Source: Riptortus pedestris
Lineage: Eukaryota > Arthropoda > Insecta > Hemiptera > Alydidae
NCBI GenBank assembly: GCA_019009955.1
Contig: CM032233.1
Span: 92,605,001-92,669,000, forward strand
Direction: 5' to 3'
Length of the DNA stretch: 64,000 bases
The position numbers and the translations under genes are program-made. This document shows, piece after piece, positions 1-11,394 of the stretch. The notes beneath the pieces were generated by a model that was given only the letters and a program-made list of their open reading frames with translations, was not told the DNA's origin and ran no database searches. The first letter of the stretch is position 1. Every line of letters starts with the position of its first letter.

Positions 1-421
1 CAATGATAATTGGTGGAGAGGGTTTAAACGTTGAAATTGATGAAAGTGGTTTTTCTAAAAGAAAATACCAAAAGGGATGGTTATATTCATGTTTACTAGA
101 AACCTTGGTTATATTTAAATAAACAATTGTTAACAAAAAATCTTCACTGTTATTGATATAATAATGAGTTAAATCACTGGCATGTGTTAAGTAAAAAAGA
201 CCCCAGAAGAGGGTATAGGGGTGTGTTGTGGGGCCTGAGTTGTCCCCTAATAGTCAGTACACTAACCCCCCCCCTCTCAATGGGCCCCCCATCTCTAAAT
301 TTTCCTTTCCGCTTTATATCTTTACATTCTCAACCAACCACTATCTCCATAATCCCAAATTAGAAACCAATCCCTTTGTAACCACGAGTCTCCATGAGCC
401 GAGTAAATGTGAGCTATAAGC
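1..421. other. Noncoding, with a pyrimidine-rich repeat segment
   Basis: No gene is seen. Positions 225-345 (C-rich, then CTAAATTTTCCTTTCCGC and CACTATCTCCAT) match 3825-3935, so this is one copy of a dispersed pyrimidine-rich repeat. The 63-residue frame at 228-419 lies inside that repeat and is not considered a gene. Confidence 0.5.
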
Positions 422-456
422 CAGCGGTCCTCAAACTTTTTTTTTTGGTGACGGAA
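422..456 (+). mobile_element. hAT-like terminal inverted repeat, one end only
   Basis: CAGCGGTCCTCAAAC, a T-run, then GGTGACGGAACCC resembles the left terminus of hAT-superfamily elements, which often begin CAGNGGTNCTCAA. No matching right end was found within the next kilobase. A HINE-A end begins about 30 bp downstream. This is probably a relic. Confidence 0.3.
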
Positions 457-486
457 CCCTTTTGGAAAGGAAAATACCTGACGAAC

Positions 487-1250
487 ACTAAGTTCGTCTC
501 GCAGGGTCTGCGTAAACTAAGCAGATTTCCCTCGTGATGTTTAACAATAGACAAATCTACATACTTGTAACACAATAGCACCGTCAACATCAAGTGAATA
601 AATGCAAATGATAATAAGAAACCTCCAGGCGGGAAGCACCTGAAACGTAAAAAACAGGTGAGCCAACTTCTCACAGGAAAGAAAAACAATTACGCAAATA
701 TATCAGAAAATAACACATTAATTTTATTGAAAACTATTTACTATATCTAGTACTGTAATTTATAATGAATCAGAATAATTTGTATCCCAATCAACCAAAT
801 TTTAGTAGTCCAAGAACGTACGAAGGGAGGAGCGTTCCGATAACATATTTGCATTTATCTCGTAAAATAAAGGTCTCTTGAAAAAAAATTTAAGGTATTT
901 AAGCTTCGAGTAGTGTGGTTTATTACATAACAGAGTATTGTTTATGTAACATGAGTAGAAGTGGGGGTTTGCTGAAAAATGCAAATAACTCGGTTAATAT
1001 TCAAGATAGAGAATAAATGTATATGACAATATTTGTAGTAAATTTAATTGTCAATAAGATTGGTTTAATACAATTTTTTGATCCGACATATGGTAACGGA
1101 GATATTTCGAAAATCCCTACTCTAAACCCACCTCCCACTGGTTCGATTTCAGCCATTAACGAACTTGATCTGTTTTTTTACATTAAACGTTTAAATATAG
1201 AGTTTAGTAACGATCAAACAAAAATTGCGACCGCTAGAGCGTTAACAGAC

Positions 1251-1285
<35 letters not shown>

Positions 1286-1311
1286 GATATATATATATAT
1301 ATATATATATA
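487..1311 (-). mobile_element. HINE-A copy, truncated at the microsatellite
   Basis: This copy opens with a degraded hairpin end (CGCAGGGTCTGCG, then AAACTAAGCAGATTTCCC). It continues through the long-subfamily interior, the conserved block TTTCAGCCATTAACGAACTTG at about 1147, and ACCGCTAGAGCGTTAACAG. It stops in a (TA)n tract at about 1254-1311. The opposite palindromic end is missing, so the element broke at the microsatellite. Confidence 0.7.
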
Positions 1312-2599
1312 TGGAACTGTTTTCTATTTTCATCAATAGGTTGATATCAGGTTTGATAGAAAAGAGTTGAAGTGTCATATCAGGTTCGGCTTCCAGTCTA
1401 TTGCGGTATTTTGTTTTCGTGGCTGCTTAGGTTGAGAATCACAATTCTCTTTCGCACAAGTATGTTGTTGGGAACGGAAGAAGAACATTCAGAGCTTTTT
1501 GGCAAGAATTGGATATTCATCACGTATTCTGCACCAAAATCGTTGAGAGGCGTCGTTTTGTGACTTAATACTTGTGTCTGATGCCATTTCTAAAAAAGAT
1601 TCATATATGTCGTTTGGCATGTTATAGGTTTTTTGCAAGTTGGGTGAAAAGGGATTTTCAAGTAGCAAGTGGGGTAATACCGGGTAGCTAAGGGTTGATG
1701 ATTTCCAGAAACCACAAATAAGTGAAGTTTTGTTGAAATAAAGCTCTGCTTATCTGTTAACACAACCACAGTTTAAAAAACAAAATATAATTTTTTAAAG
1801 AAGTTTTACCCTACTTTTTTTTTGTAAAAAGTCATTTTGCCCAGTTTTACCCCACTAGCAGGGTAAAACCGGGTACATATGTTTATCTTATGTGAAAATA
1901 AAAATGTAAAGACTTTTAATCAAATTAATGTTTTTTGTTAATAGAAAAATGTTGTTTCATGCATTAAAACATTGTAATAAATAAAGGAGCACACACCTCT
2001 ATAAGAGTTAAGCAAACTTCTTTGCCATTATTATTTTACCATTACATTTTGTTTGGGTGAAATTGAAATTTTACTTGCAAAGTCGCAAGTAAAATCGGCT
2101 ACTTCCTCTTCGGCCACAGTGCAGCTTTAATGGGCCCAAACATGGCAATGAGTGCACTGCATCCATCCGTCACCACCCTTGGAGATTGTCTCTTAGCTGA
2201 TACACGGTTTTACACCGCACGTAAAGGTTAAATAAAATATTGCGTCATTCAATCATACCAAATGCTAAAGACAATTACTGAGTGCTAAAATAAAGGTAAT
2301 TAAAACTCGTACTAAGAAAACTACATGCATGCATTCTAATTGGAATAGGAGCGCAGTACAATCAAAAACTTTCTCCACCAACATCATAAGTAGATTCCAC
2401 GAAAATTGAATTATTGTCACTGAGACAAAACAAGCACGACTAAGGATTTGACGTAAAGACAGTTGCTTCTTCTTCAAAAGTGGATCGTAGTTCCTCCATT
2501 ATCCCCGTAACTGCAGTACACACAATGGCTAGGAGGAGGTACCCGCTTTGCACCCTACTACCCGCTTTTACACTACTCTCCCCTACAGGAATTCATTTT
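1312..2599. other. Noncoding, no recognised feature
   Basis: No gene or recognised element is seen. The only local structure is a short inverted repeat, GTTTTACCC (1844) and GGGTAAAAC (1861), within a stretch repeating GGGTAA/TTACCC words at 1670-1875. The frames at 1372-1563 and 2265-2477 show no recognisable motif. Confidence 0.4.
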
Positions 2600-3541
2600 T
2601 TAGCAGATTTCCCTTAAGAGAAATCAGCTATTGGGGTCGTACTCATGGCGCGATTTTCGAAATTTTTCTTCAAATGTCCATTGATCCTACCTATGAGATG
2701 ACGAAAATGAGGACCGTTCAAAACTGTATATATATATATCTGTTACCACTCTAGCGGTCGCAATTCTTGTTTAATCGTTACGAAACTCGATATTTAGTCG
2801 TTTTATGTAAAAGGAAAGATCAAGTTCCTTAACGTCTGAAATCCGACCGGGGGGGGGGTTAAAGGGAATGGTTTTCAAAAATTCGAAATATCTCCGTTAC
2901 TATACGTCGGATCGAGATATTGGTTAGAACCAATCTTATTGCAAATTAAATGTACTATAATTATTGTTATATACATTTATTCTTTATCTTGAATATAAAT
3001 CGAGATATTTGCATTTTCAGTTTTCAGCCTTCAGCAAACCCCCACTTCGAGTCATTTTACATAAACAATACTCTATTATATAATAAACTACATTATTCGA
3101 AGCTTAAATATCAAATTTGTATTCAAGAGACTTTTATTATACGAGATACATTCAAATATGTCCTGGTGACACCCCCCCCCCCGAGTCTTAAGGTCTTGGA
3201 CTACTAAAATTTGGTTGATTGAGATAAAAATTATTCTGACTCATTATTAATTACAGTACTAGATATAGTAAATAGTTCTCAATAAAATTAATTTGTTATA
3301 TTCTGATATATTTCAGTAATTGTTTTTCTTCCCGGTGTCAGGCTGGCAGATCTGTTTGTTTACATTTCAAACGTTTCCTGTCGGCAGGTAATTGATATTC
3401 ACTGAAACATTTCTTATTTCCGTTTGTATTTATTCACTTAATACTCACGGAGGGGTTGTGCTAGCAGTATGTAGATTTATCTATTACTAAACTTCACGAG
3501 GAAAATCTTAGTTTACGCAGCTCCTGCGTGGCGGACTTTTT
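2600..3541 (+). mobile_element. HINE-A, near full-length, long subfamily
   Basis: Both ends are present: AGCAGATTTCCC-TTAA-GAGAAATCAGCT at 2602 and, at the right, TTTACGCAGCTCCTGCG followed by GCGGACTTTTT. The copy has a short (TA)n at 2727, TAGCGGTCGCAATT, a poly-G run at about 2849, AATATCTCCGTTAC, and the long-subfamily 3' half with a poly-C run at about 3172. It is about 940 bp long and inserted in a T-run (ATTCATTTTT). It is a good model of the long type. Confidence 0.8.
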
Positions 3542-4245
3542 GGATACGTCGCTTCAAAGAGTCACCCGAGTGCACGTATAGTAGAACAGTCGACCAGAGA
3601 GAGAGAGAGAGAGAGCTGATTTGAATTTGTTTCTAAATTTTTGGGGAGCCCCAGAGAGGTTTCGCGGAGCACACACCTTGAGTATGGCTGGCTTAAGGCA
3701 TTATGAATATGCCCACTCTCAAAATGCTAATGAAGACTTCAAGGATGAAACTTTGGGTACAGTATCTAAAAGTGCATGGGTATTGGAAGAAAAGAAGGAG
3801 GTTCTGGGAGTGGAGGTGTCAGCTGCCCCCTAATGGCCAACTACACTACACCCCCACCCCCTACGGGGCCCCATCGCTAAATTTTCCTTTCCGCTTTATA
3901 TCTCACTTTACACTCCCCTCCCACCACTATCTCCATCATGCCATCCCTCTCAATACTTCTGTAATGCTCCCCCTCCCCTCCCCTTATCTCTCCATTGAGG
4001 GGGAGCTTTTTACAGGCCCTTACCCATACCACGTTCTCCTTTCACACCCATCCCCTCCCTTCGTAGGTCTTGCAGCCCAAATCTTGGGAGTTATGTCCCC
4101 ATTCCTCCATTTATGGTGGCTGGTGACGTATTACAGATAAATCCTATATATTAGTCGGCCTCCATATTCGGAAAATATATGACCACGGAAACATATGATT
4201 CGTGTTCTATAACAATCAATATAAAAAAATCTAGCCGCATGATTG
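3542..4245. other. Noncoding; second copy of the pyrimidine-rich repeat
   Basis: The stretch holds a short (AG)n tract at 3596-3616 and then, at 3825-4135, a C-rich segment matching 225-345. The 145-residue frame at 3703-4140 is rich in Pro, Leu and Ser because of this composition and shows no domain. Confidence 0.45.
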
Positions 4246-4806
4246 AAAAGTCCGTCAAGCAGGGGCTGCGTAAACTAAGCAGATTTCCATGTGAAGTTAT
4301 ACAATAGAGAAATCTCCATACGAGAGTTGAACAGTTACGGAAACGGCCGAACTGGCTTTTGGCTGGAATCTAACCGATATCTGCCCACATTTAATAAAAA
4401 TGCTAATATCTCAGGTAATATCCAAAATATAGAATAAATGCATAGATTATTAGATGTATATAAGACTGGTCCTATACAAAATATTTTGATCCAACGTATG
4501 GTAATGGGTATTTTTCGAATTTTCGAAAATCCCCCCTCTAAGCCCCCCCCTCCCACTGGTCCGATTTCAGCCATTAACGAAATTGATTTGTCTTTTTGCA
4601 TAAAACGTGTGAATATCGAGTTGAGTAACGATCAGACAAAAATTGGGACAGCTAGAGCGTTAGCAAACATATACATCCAATTTTGAACGGACCTCATTTT
4701 CGTCTTCTCCTGGGTAGGATCGATGGACATTTGAAGAATTTTTTCAAAAATCGCGTCATGAGTACGACCTCAATACCTGATTTCCCCTTAAGGGAAATCT
4801 GCTAAA
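4246..4806 (-). mobile_element. HINE-A, complete, short subfamily
   Basis: It begins AAAAGTCCGTCAAGCAGGGG with the CTGCGT hairpin arm and AACTAAGCAGATTTCC. It ends GATTTCCCC-TTAA-GGGAAATCTGCTAAAA. The (TA)n tract is almost absent (ACATATACATCC at about 4668), so this about 560-bp copy shows the element without an expanded microsatellite. The 88-residue frame at 4335-4601 is a shadow of the element. Confidence 0.8.
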
Positions 4807-4895
4807 ATGTAAGAGACTACATCAGTTTACAATCGGTGTTGGCAAAATAAAAAAACTTTATAATAAGTAACTAAATAAATAAAATTCTTCAAATC

Positions 4896-5085
4896 CTGAA
4901 AACGTCCGTCAGGCAGGGGCTGCGTAAACTGCGCAGATTTCCCAAATGCTTGAATAACACACTTGTGATCTCATATCACAGAATATTCCCTATTACTTCG
5001 TAATAACAAATGAGTAGAAGGGAGAAGACGGGACATGGAGGGTAAAGGTGTTACTGAAGGCTGAAAACAAAAAAGTAGAAATAAA
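4896..5085 (-). mobile_element. HINE-A 3'-end fragment
   Basis: Hairpin end GTCCGTCAGGCAGGGGCTGC, then GCAGATTTCCC and TTGTGATCTCATATCAC. The last motif belongs to the subfamily also seen at about 35290, 42605, 43975 and 62560. The fragment runs into Helitron-like sequence at about 5090. Confidence 0.6.
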
Positions 5086-5089
5086 TCAC

Positions 5090-6164
5090 TGTTTACTGAC
5101 CTGCAAAAAAATTTCTATTTGTTTTTCGGCAAACGTGCACATAACAAAGTTGTTTACTTTTTAATTTAGAGTAACTTTTTGTCTTAAACGTCATTTATTA
5201 ATTTTTCTTAGAAAATAACTTTGTTATTTATTTCCAATAGAAATGTAAACTATAGAGCATTTCTATTATTTAATTTGTATAATGTATTATTTAAACAAAG
5301 TCATGCTGAATTTGCATCAGGAGTGGTAGCGGAAGTTGTAGGGAATCAAACTCGTTGGTTCTGGTAATATATTATCTTATTTCCGCTATATTCATGTTAT
5401 TGAAACAAATATGAACTATGATAACAATTAAATGTTAATGGTAATGTCATTATGACAAAAGACAATATGCGTTTAAACTCGATATGATTGTTTAAAGTAT
5501 TAGTTAGGTTGCCGGGAGGGCTACAATCTCACTCCTCACCTAGCTTTATAAATATAAATGAAATTATTTTTAGTGTAACACTATTATTTAATTTCGTCAG
5601 GTAGATAAATTATTAAAATAATATTTTGAATCAATAATTTTAGAAACACAATGTTGATAATACTCATGTGGGAACGGAAGATGACGAGAGGCTAAAACAG
5701 TTAATCGAGTTTACTTATTCCCTGTGAAACGCTAGCATTACTGAAAACGATTTCCACTGAGATTTACTATTACTAATATAATCTTATCTACAAAACTATG
5801 CTTAAACTATATGTGCTCGGATTGGTTTTTACAGGAAATATGTTCATAATAGATGCTCTTTAATTGTAATAAATGCTACCCATGATTATAATTTGAATTA
5901 TTCAAGGACGGTGAGCCAAAAAGCCTATAGGGATAGATTAGGAAAACATTTTCTTTTATTTATCAAAACTAAAATTCTTATTCTACTAGTCCCCAAAAGT
6001 TACCCTTTAGGATTGGCTATTTCAGAAAAACAATACGAATGGACGGAAGTGTAATTGTACCCATTGAAGTCTTGCTATAAAATACCATAAATATTATTTA
6101 ATACTAAATAAATCATTATTTAGTCAACAATGATTTTCCGGGCATCGCCGGGTACCATAGCTAG
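5090..6164 (+). mobile_element. Helitron, 5'-truncated, intact 3' end
   Basis: The interior starts inside the about 297-bp unit (TTTTTCGGCAAACGTGCACA). The 3' end at 6136-6164 has an imperfect hairpin (CCGGGCATCGCCGGG), TACCATAG and CTAG followed by T. Hairpin, spacer and CTRR|T is the canonical Helitron 3' terminus. There is no Rep/helicase coding sequence, so this is a nonautonomous copy. Confidence 0.6.
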
Positions 6165-6339
6165 TCACTAATAAATCTTTACTTTCAGTTAAACCAATTA
6201 TTTATTGAAAGCGGACACTAAATCAAAAAAAAAATAATAATGAAGAACTACACAAAAAAGTCCAATTTTATGAAATGAATGTAATTTTTCTAATTTAACA
6301 TCAATAATCATTACATATTTCTATAACTAATCTAAAATA

Positions 6340-6382
<43 letters not shown>

Positions 6383-6450
6383 CTATTTTAGATTATTAGA
6401 TAGTATAGATGGATAGATAGATTATAGAAAATGTTTTATAGTAAGGGGAT

Positions 6451-6507
<57 letters not shown>

Positions 6508-6517
6508 TATATATATA
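6165..6517. repeat. AT-rich spacer with two (TA)n tracts and a TA-looped palindrome
   Basis: The arms TCTAAAATAGTA (6332) and TACTATTTTAGA (6381) flank (TA)n at 6343-6377, giving a long hairpin. A second (TA)n tract runs 6453-6516 up to the CTAG end of the next Helitron. A 28-bp segment at 6426-6453 recurs inverted at 9960-9987. Confidence 0.7.
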
Positions 6518-8692
6518 CTAGCTAAGGTACCGGCGATGCCCGGGAAATCATTGCTGACTGACTAATTGATTGTATTTTTATAGCAAGACTTCAATGTGTA
6601 CAATTGCACTTCCCTCCACGATGTATTGTTTTTTCAAAACAGCCAATCCTAAAGTGTAACTTTCAGGGTTAATAGAATAGAAATTTTAGTTTTGAAGAAT
6701 ATATGAAAATGGGTTCCTAATTTATCCCTCACGGCTTTTTGACTCACGGTTTTTGAATAATTCAAACCATAATCATGGGTAGCATTTATAACAATTAAAT
6801 GTCATCTATAATGAAACATATTTCCTGCCAAAAATCAAACCAAGCACATATAGTTTTAGTATAGTTTTATACATAAGATTATATTCGTATTAGTAAGCCT
6901 CAGTGGAAATCACTTCCAGTCGTGGCAGCATTCCACAGGAAATAACTAAACTCAATTACCTCCCGTCCATTTCCGCTCTCGCAGGAGCGTTATCATCATT
7001 GTTTTCCTTAGAATATTGATTCAGAATATTATTTTAATAATTTATCTCCCTGATGGAACTAAAGAATAGATCCCTAAACATAATTTCTTTTATGTTCAAA
7101 AAGCTATATGAGGGGAAGAGAGCCCCCCTGCAATACTTTAAACATTCATATCGAGTATATATTAAATACCAGAAATGCTCTTATAGTTTATATTCTATTA
7201 GAAATAAATAAAAAAGTTATAGGGAAAATAAATAAATAAATGAGGAGGCGACGGAGATTTATAAGCTCACTAATCCGAATCATACTTGCAACTATCATAT
7301 AAGACTAAAAGATAACATCTTTTGTCATAATATCCATTTATTAAAAACACTTAAATAAGCACTATTAAAATTAATGACTCCCGCAATGGATTTAGCGTAT
7401 ATGCCGTGTTAACTTCATTTACGGCAAAAGTGAATACAACAAAAGATACTTTAAATAACAAACGTAAAAAACTTTTGCTATGTGCACGTTAGCCAAAAAA
7501 AAATAGAAAATGAAAATTGCGAATTTTTATCTCAGGCCTGTCTTATAACCCCCACTCCCGTTTGAACCTAAACATTTTAATATAGCTTATAATCATGGGA
7601 AGAATTAATGCTAACTCGCATACCAAGTTTTGTTAAATTCGGTTCAATCGTTTGAGCTCAACAAAATTGTTGGCATCCGCTTTAGATTTTAACGCATATC
7701 TCGTTTATGTTATACAGCAAAAGTGAACATAACCAAAGTTACTTTAAATAACAAAATAAACAACTTTTGTCATGTGCATATTTGCAGAAAAACCAGTAGA
7801 AAAAGAAATATTGCTATTTTTAATTTCAGGCCTCCCTTATAGCCCCCACTCCTGCACGTTCCCTAGAAATATTGGTATGGGCTTATGATATTAAGGCGTC
7901 AGAGATAATACACATACCGAGTTTTATTTAGTTCGGTGGACTCTTTTGTGCCAAATAATATTCTTGACACCCGCTATAATTTTTAGCGTATAACGCCTTT
8001 ATAATTCGGTATTCGACGATAGTGTATATAACAAAAGTTTCTCTAAATAACAAAATAAACAACTTTTCTTATGTGCATATTTGCCGAAACACCAATAGGA
8101 AACGGAATAACACTATTTTTAATTTCAGGCGTCCCCTATAACCCCCACTCCTGCCCGTCCCTAGAAATGTTTGTATGGCTTATTATAAGGAAGGCGTTAG
8201 TGCTAATACACATACCGAGTTTTATTTAGTTCGGTTGAGTCTGTGTGCCAAATAAAATTGTTGACTCCCGCTATAATTTTTAGCGTATAACGCCTTTATA
8301 GTTCGGTATACGAAAAAAGTGTATATAACAAAAGTTATTCTAAATAACAAAATAAACAACTTTTGTTATATGCATATTTGCCAAAAAACCAATAGGAAAC
8401 GAAATATTGCTATTTTTAATTTCAGGCCTCCCTTATAACCCCCACTCCTGTTCGTCTCAGAGAATATTAATATAGCCTAAAGTCTAAGTTGGATTAGTAG
8501 TAATACACATACTAAGTTTCATAAAATTCAATTCAGCCGTTTATGCGTGAAAAGGTAACAAACAAACAAACAAACAGACACCAAAGAAACAAAATGCAGT
8601 TATGGTGTATATGACATGTGAAACGAAAAGCTATCGTGAAATTTCGCGAAAAAAATCAGTGTACAGACAGAGGTTACAATTTTATATATATA
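6518..8692 (-). mobile_element. Helitron with four internal 297-bp units
   Basis: Read on the minus strand, the 3' terminus is at the left: CTAG at 6518-6521, the complement of TACCTTAG, and a hairpin of GGCATCGCCGG type. The 5' side at the right carries TTCAGCCGTTTATGCGTG, AAAAGGTAAC, (AAAC)n and TACAGACAGAGGTTAC up to about 8680. Similar 5' sequences (TCTGTCTGT, GTTACC, TTTCACGC) are known from lepidopteran Helitrons. Units recur at about 7471, 7769, 8060 and 8357. No coding sequence is recognised. Confidence 0.6.
7440..8500 (-). repeat. Tandem repeat of about 297 bp inside the Helitron (4 units)
   Basis: Each unit carries AACTTTTGTTATGTGCATA, a GCCRAAAAACCAATAGGAAAC block, TTTCAGGCCTCCCTTATAAC, CCCCCACTCCTG, an ACCGAGTTTTATTTAGTTCGG block and TTTAGCGTATA. 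The spacing measured between equivalent words is 291-298 bp. The units are diverged copies, not recent duplicates. Confidence 0.75.
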
Positions 8693-9952
8693 CTAGCTCA
8701 GATACCCGGCTTCGCCCAGGAATTCATTTGAGGGTGAATGGTGATGATATTTTTTGGCAAGGCTTGACTTTGCACAATATTTTGACATTTATCCGTTCCA
8801 GTGTTTAGGGTTGATACCCGTCGTTTCTGTGGATTTGTTAATAATAAAATACCGAGTTTGGTTTAGTTCGGTTGAGTTTTTTGTGCCAAATAAAATTGTT
8901 GACTTCCCCAGTAGTTTTTAACGTATAACTCACTTATACTTAGGTATACGACAAATGTGTTTATAACAAAAGTTACTTCAAATAAAAAAATAAACAATTT
9001 TTGTTATGTGTATAATTGCTAAAAATGCAATAGGAAACGAAATACCGCTATTTTAAATTCAGGCCTCCCTTATAACCCCCACTCCTGCCCGTCGCTAGAA
9101 ATGTTGGTATGGCTTATTATAATGAAAGCGTTAGTGCTAATACACATACCGAGTTTTACTTATTTCGGTTAGGTCTTTTGTCCCGAATAAAATTGTTCAC
9201 TTCCGCTATAGGTTTTAGCGTATGTCTCATATATAATTCGGTATACGACAAAAGTGAATATAATATAAGTTACTTCAAATAACAAAATAAACAACTTTTG
9301 TTATGTGCATAATTGCCTAAAATTCTATAGGAAACGAAATATTGCTATTTTTAATTTCAGGTGTCCCCTACAACCCCCACTCCTGCTCGTCTCTAGTAAT
9401 AATGGTACAGCTTATTATCATGAAGGAGTTAGTGTTAATTCCCATACGGAATTTTATTTAATTCGGTTGGGTCGTTTGTCCCAAATAAAATTGTTCACTT
9501 CCGCTATAGGTTTTAGCGTATATCTCGTTTATAATTCGGTATAAGAAAAAAAGGTATATAACAAAAGTTACTCTAAATAACAAAATAAACAACTTTTGTT
9601 ATGTGCATAATTGCCGAAAAACCAATAGGAAACGAAATATCGCTATTTTTAATTTCAGCTCTCCCTTATAACCCCCACTCCTGTTCGTCTCATAGAATAT
9701 TAACATAGCCTAAAGTCTAAGTTGGGTTAGTAGCAATATACATGCCAAGTTTCATTCAGCCAAAATTCGGTTCAGCCGTTTATGCGTGAAAAGGTAACAA
9801 ACAAACAAACAAACAAACAGACACGAAAGAAACAAAATGCAGTTTTGGTGTCTATGACATATGAAACGAAAAGTTATCGTGAAATTTTGCGAAAAAAATC
9901 AATGTACAGACAGAGGTTACAATTTTATATATATATATATAGATAGATATAT
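8693..9952 (-). mobile_element. Helitron, second copy head to tail, three internal units
   Basis: The CTAG end at 8693-8696 with hairpin ACCCGGCTTCGCCCAGG abuts the 5' tail of the preceding copy, with only (TA)n shared at the junction. Units recur at about 8996, 9293 and 9591. The tail repeats the TTATGCGTGAAAAGGTAAC, (AAAC)n and ACAGACAGAGGTTACAATTT signature. Nonautonomous. Confidence 0.6.
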
Positions 9953-9959
9953 ATTTCCC

Positions 9960-9987
9960 TCAATCCCCTTACTATAAAACATTTTCT
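9960..9987 (+). repeat. Right arm of a 28-bp inverted repeat flanking the Helitron pair
   Basis: This segment (starts TCAATCCCCTTACTAT, ends ACATTTTCT) is the exact reverse complement of 6426-6453. The two arms enclose about 3.5 kb containing both Helitron copies. Confidence 0.85.
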
Positions 9988-10579
9988 CATGTAATCGAAC
10001 ATTATTATTTTAAAGTGTGAGCTTCTTTATGATCGGTATTTTTATTACAACCAATAAATTAGAAATTTTAGTTCTATAACAATTGTATAATTGTTGTACA
10101 TGTGCGTTTCGGTGAGTTTAAATTTAGTTGTCTACAAATAATAATTTTTATTAATATACAAAAGAAAATAGAGTAAGTTTCCTACTTACTTCTTACACCT
10201 TGAAATAGATACTCTAGTCTAGCCCCAATGCTTTGCAATATTCTTTTCTTTGTCTATTACTGAGGCTGCTAATGGGGGATATTTGTAGATGAGATAAAAA
10301 TAAAATAATTCGTTTTGTTATTTTAAGAACATATATGGACTGGCATCAAAATTACGATTTCATGTAAACCTGCCTTTCTGCAGACTTGTGCACTACTTGA
10401 ACATTTACTACAAATCAGCAGACATGAGTACTGGCATCGACACGTTTACATTACATTTTTCATAAAGCTCAAGCTAGACAGAATAACATGAGTTACCATA
10501 AATGGAATTACATGAACTACCATAACTGGACTCAACAGAATGTATTTGTTTGTATATCGTATAATAGAGCTTTTTTGAA
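9988..10579. other. Noncoding, nothing recognised
   Basis: AT-rich sequence without a supported frame, RNA gene or element end. Confidence 0.4.
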
Positions 10580-10925
10580 AACAATATTTGGTATTTAACC
10601 TTGTAATGAAGTGGTTCATGATTTAACAGCTTATTATTAATATGACACTAGTAAGAGAGGGGTTTACTGAAAGCGTAAAACTATAAAGTCCAAATATCTT
10701 GGTTAATACTCATTATACGGAAATATTTATAAAACAGTATTTATAGTCAATTTAATTTGCAATAAGATTTTCTTGTACACTTTTTCAATCCGACGTAGAG
10801 TAACACAGATATTTCGAATTTTCAAAAATCCTCCCCTTTAAAGCCCCTCTGCCCCTGGTCCGATTTCAGCCGTTAACGAATTTGATCTTTCGTTTTACAT
10901 AAAACGACAAAATGAGTTCAACTTA
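10580..10925 (-). mobile_element. HINE-A internal fragment
   Basis: Interior words of the family occur in order: TTATTATTAATATGACA, TTAATTTGCAATAAGATT, CAATCCGACG, ACAGATATTTCGAATTTTC, and GGTCCGATTTCAGCCGTTAA. Both ends are missing. Confidence 0.6.
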
Positions 10926-11394
10926 AAACGACGTTTGATGAGTTAAACAAAATTTCGATTAAGGTATTTGAAATTGACGAAAAACATAACAGTGTATTAA
11001 TTAGAAGTGGTAAATAAGGAATTTGCACAATACTGACCCTTATGTTGTTAGATTTTGTTTCTGTTTGATTTCAAGAAAAAGCAAGCTTATTACATAAAAA
11101 ACTTTAAACAATTAAAAATATCGCAAATAACAATTCATAAAGAAGTTATACATACTAATGAAGACTGTTTTCTTCAATTTAAAACTGGTTTGGGGCTAAG
11201 GCGGAAATGAAATTAGTTTCAATAAATTGCAAGAATTGTAATGATAGTCAAGGAACTTGTATAGCTTGCCACAGTTAAATGCTGGTCAAGAAAGTTGTAT
11301 TTTAAAATGTTGAAATAGCATTGAAAGTTTCATACTAAGTCATGTGGTGTCCGCCTAAGATTTTTGATTAAGCATCCATAAACTATAGTTGATC
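10926..11394. other. Noncoding, nothing recognised
   Basis: AT-rich sequence without a supported gene or element end. It leads into the LINE pseudogene. Confidence 0.4.

Noticed and set aside
3703..4140. 145-residue proline- and serine-rich frame
   Set aside because: It crosses a dispersed C-rich repeat also present at 225-345. Composition explains the open frame.
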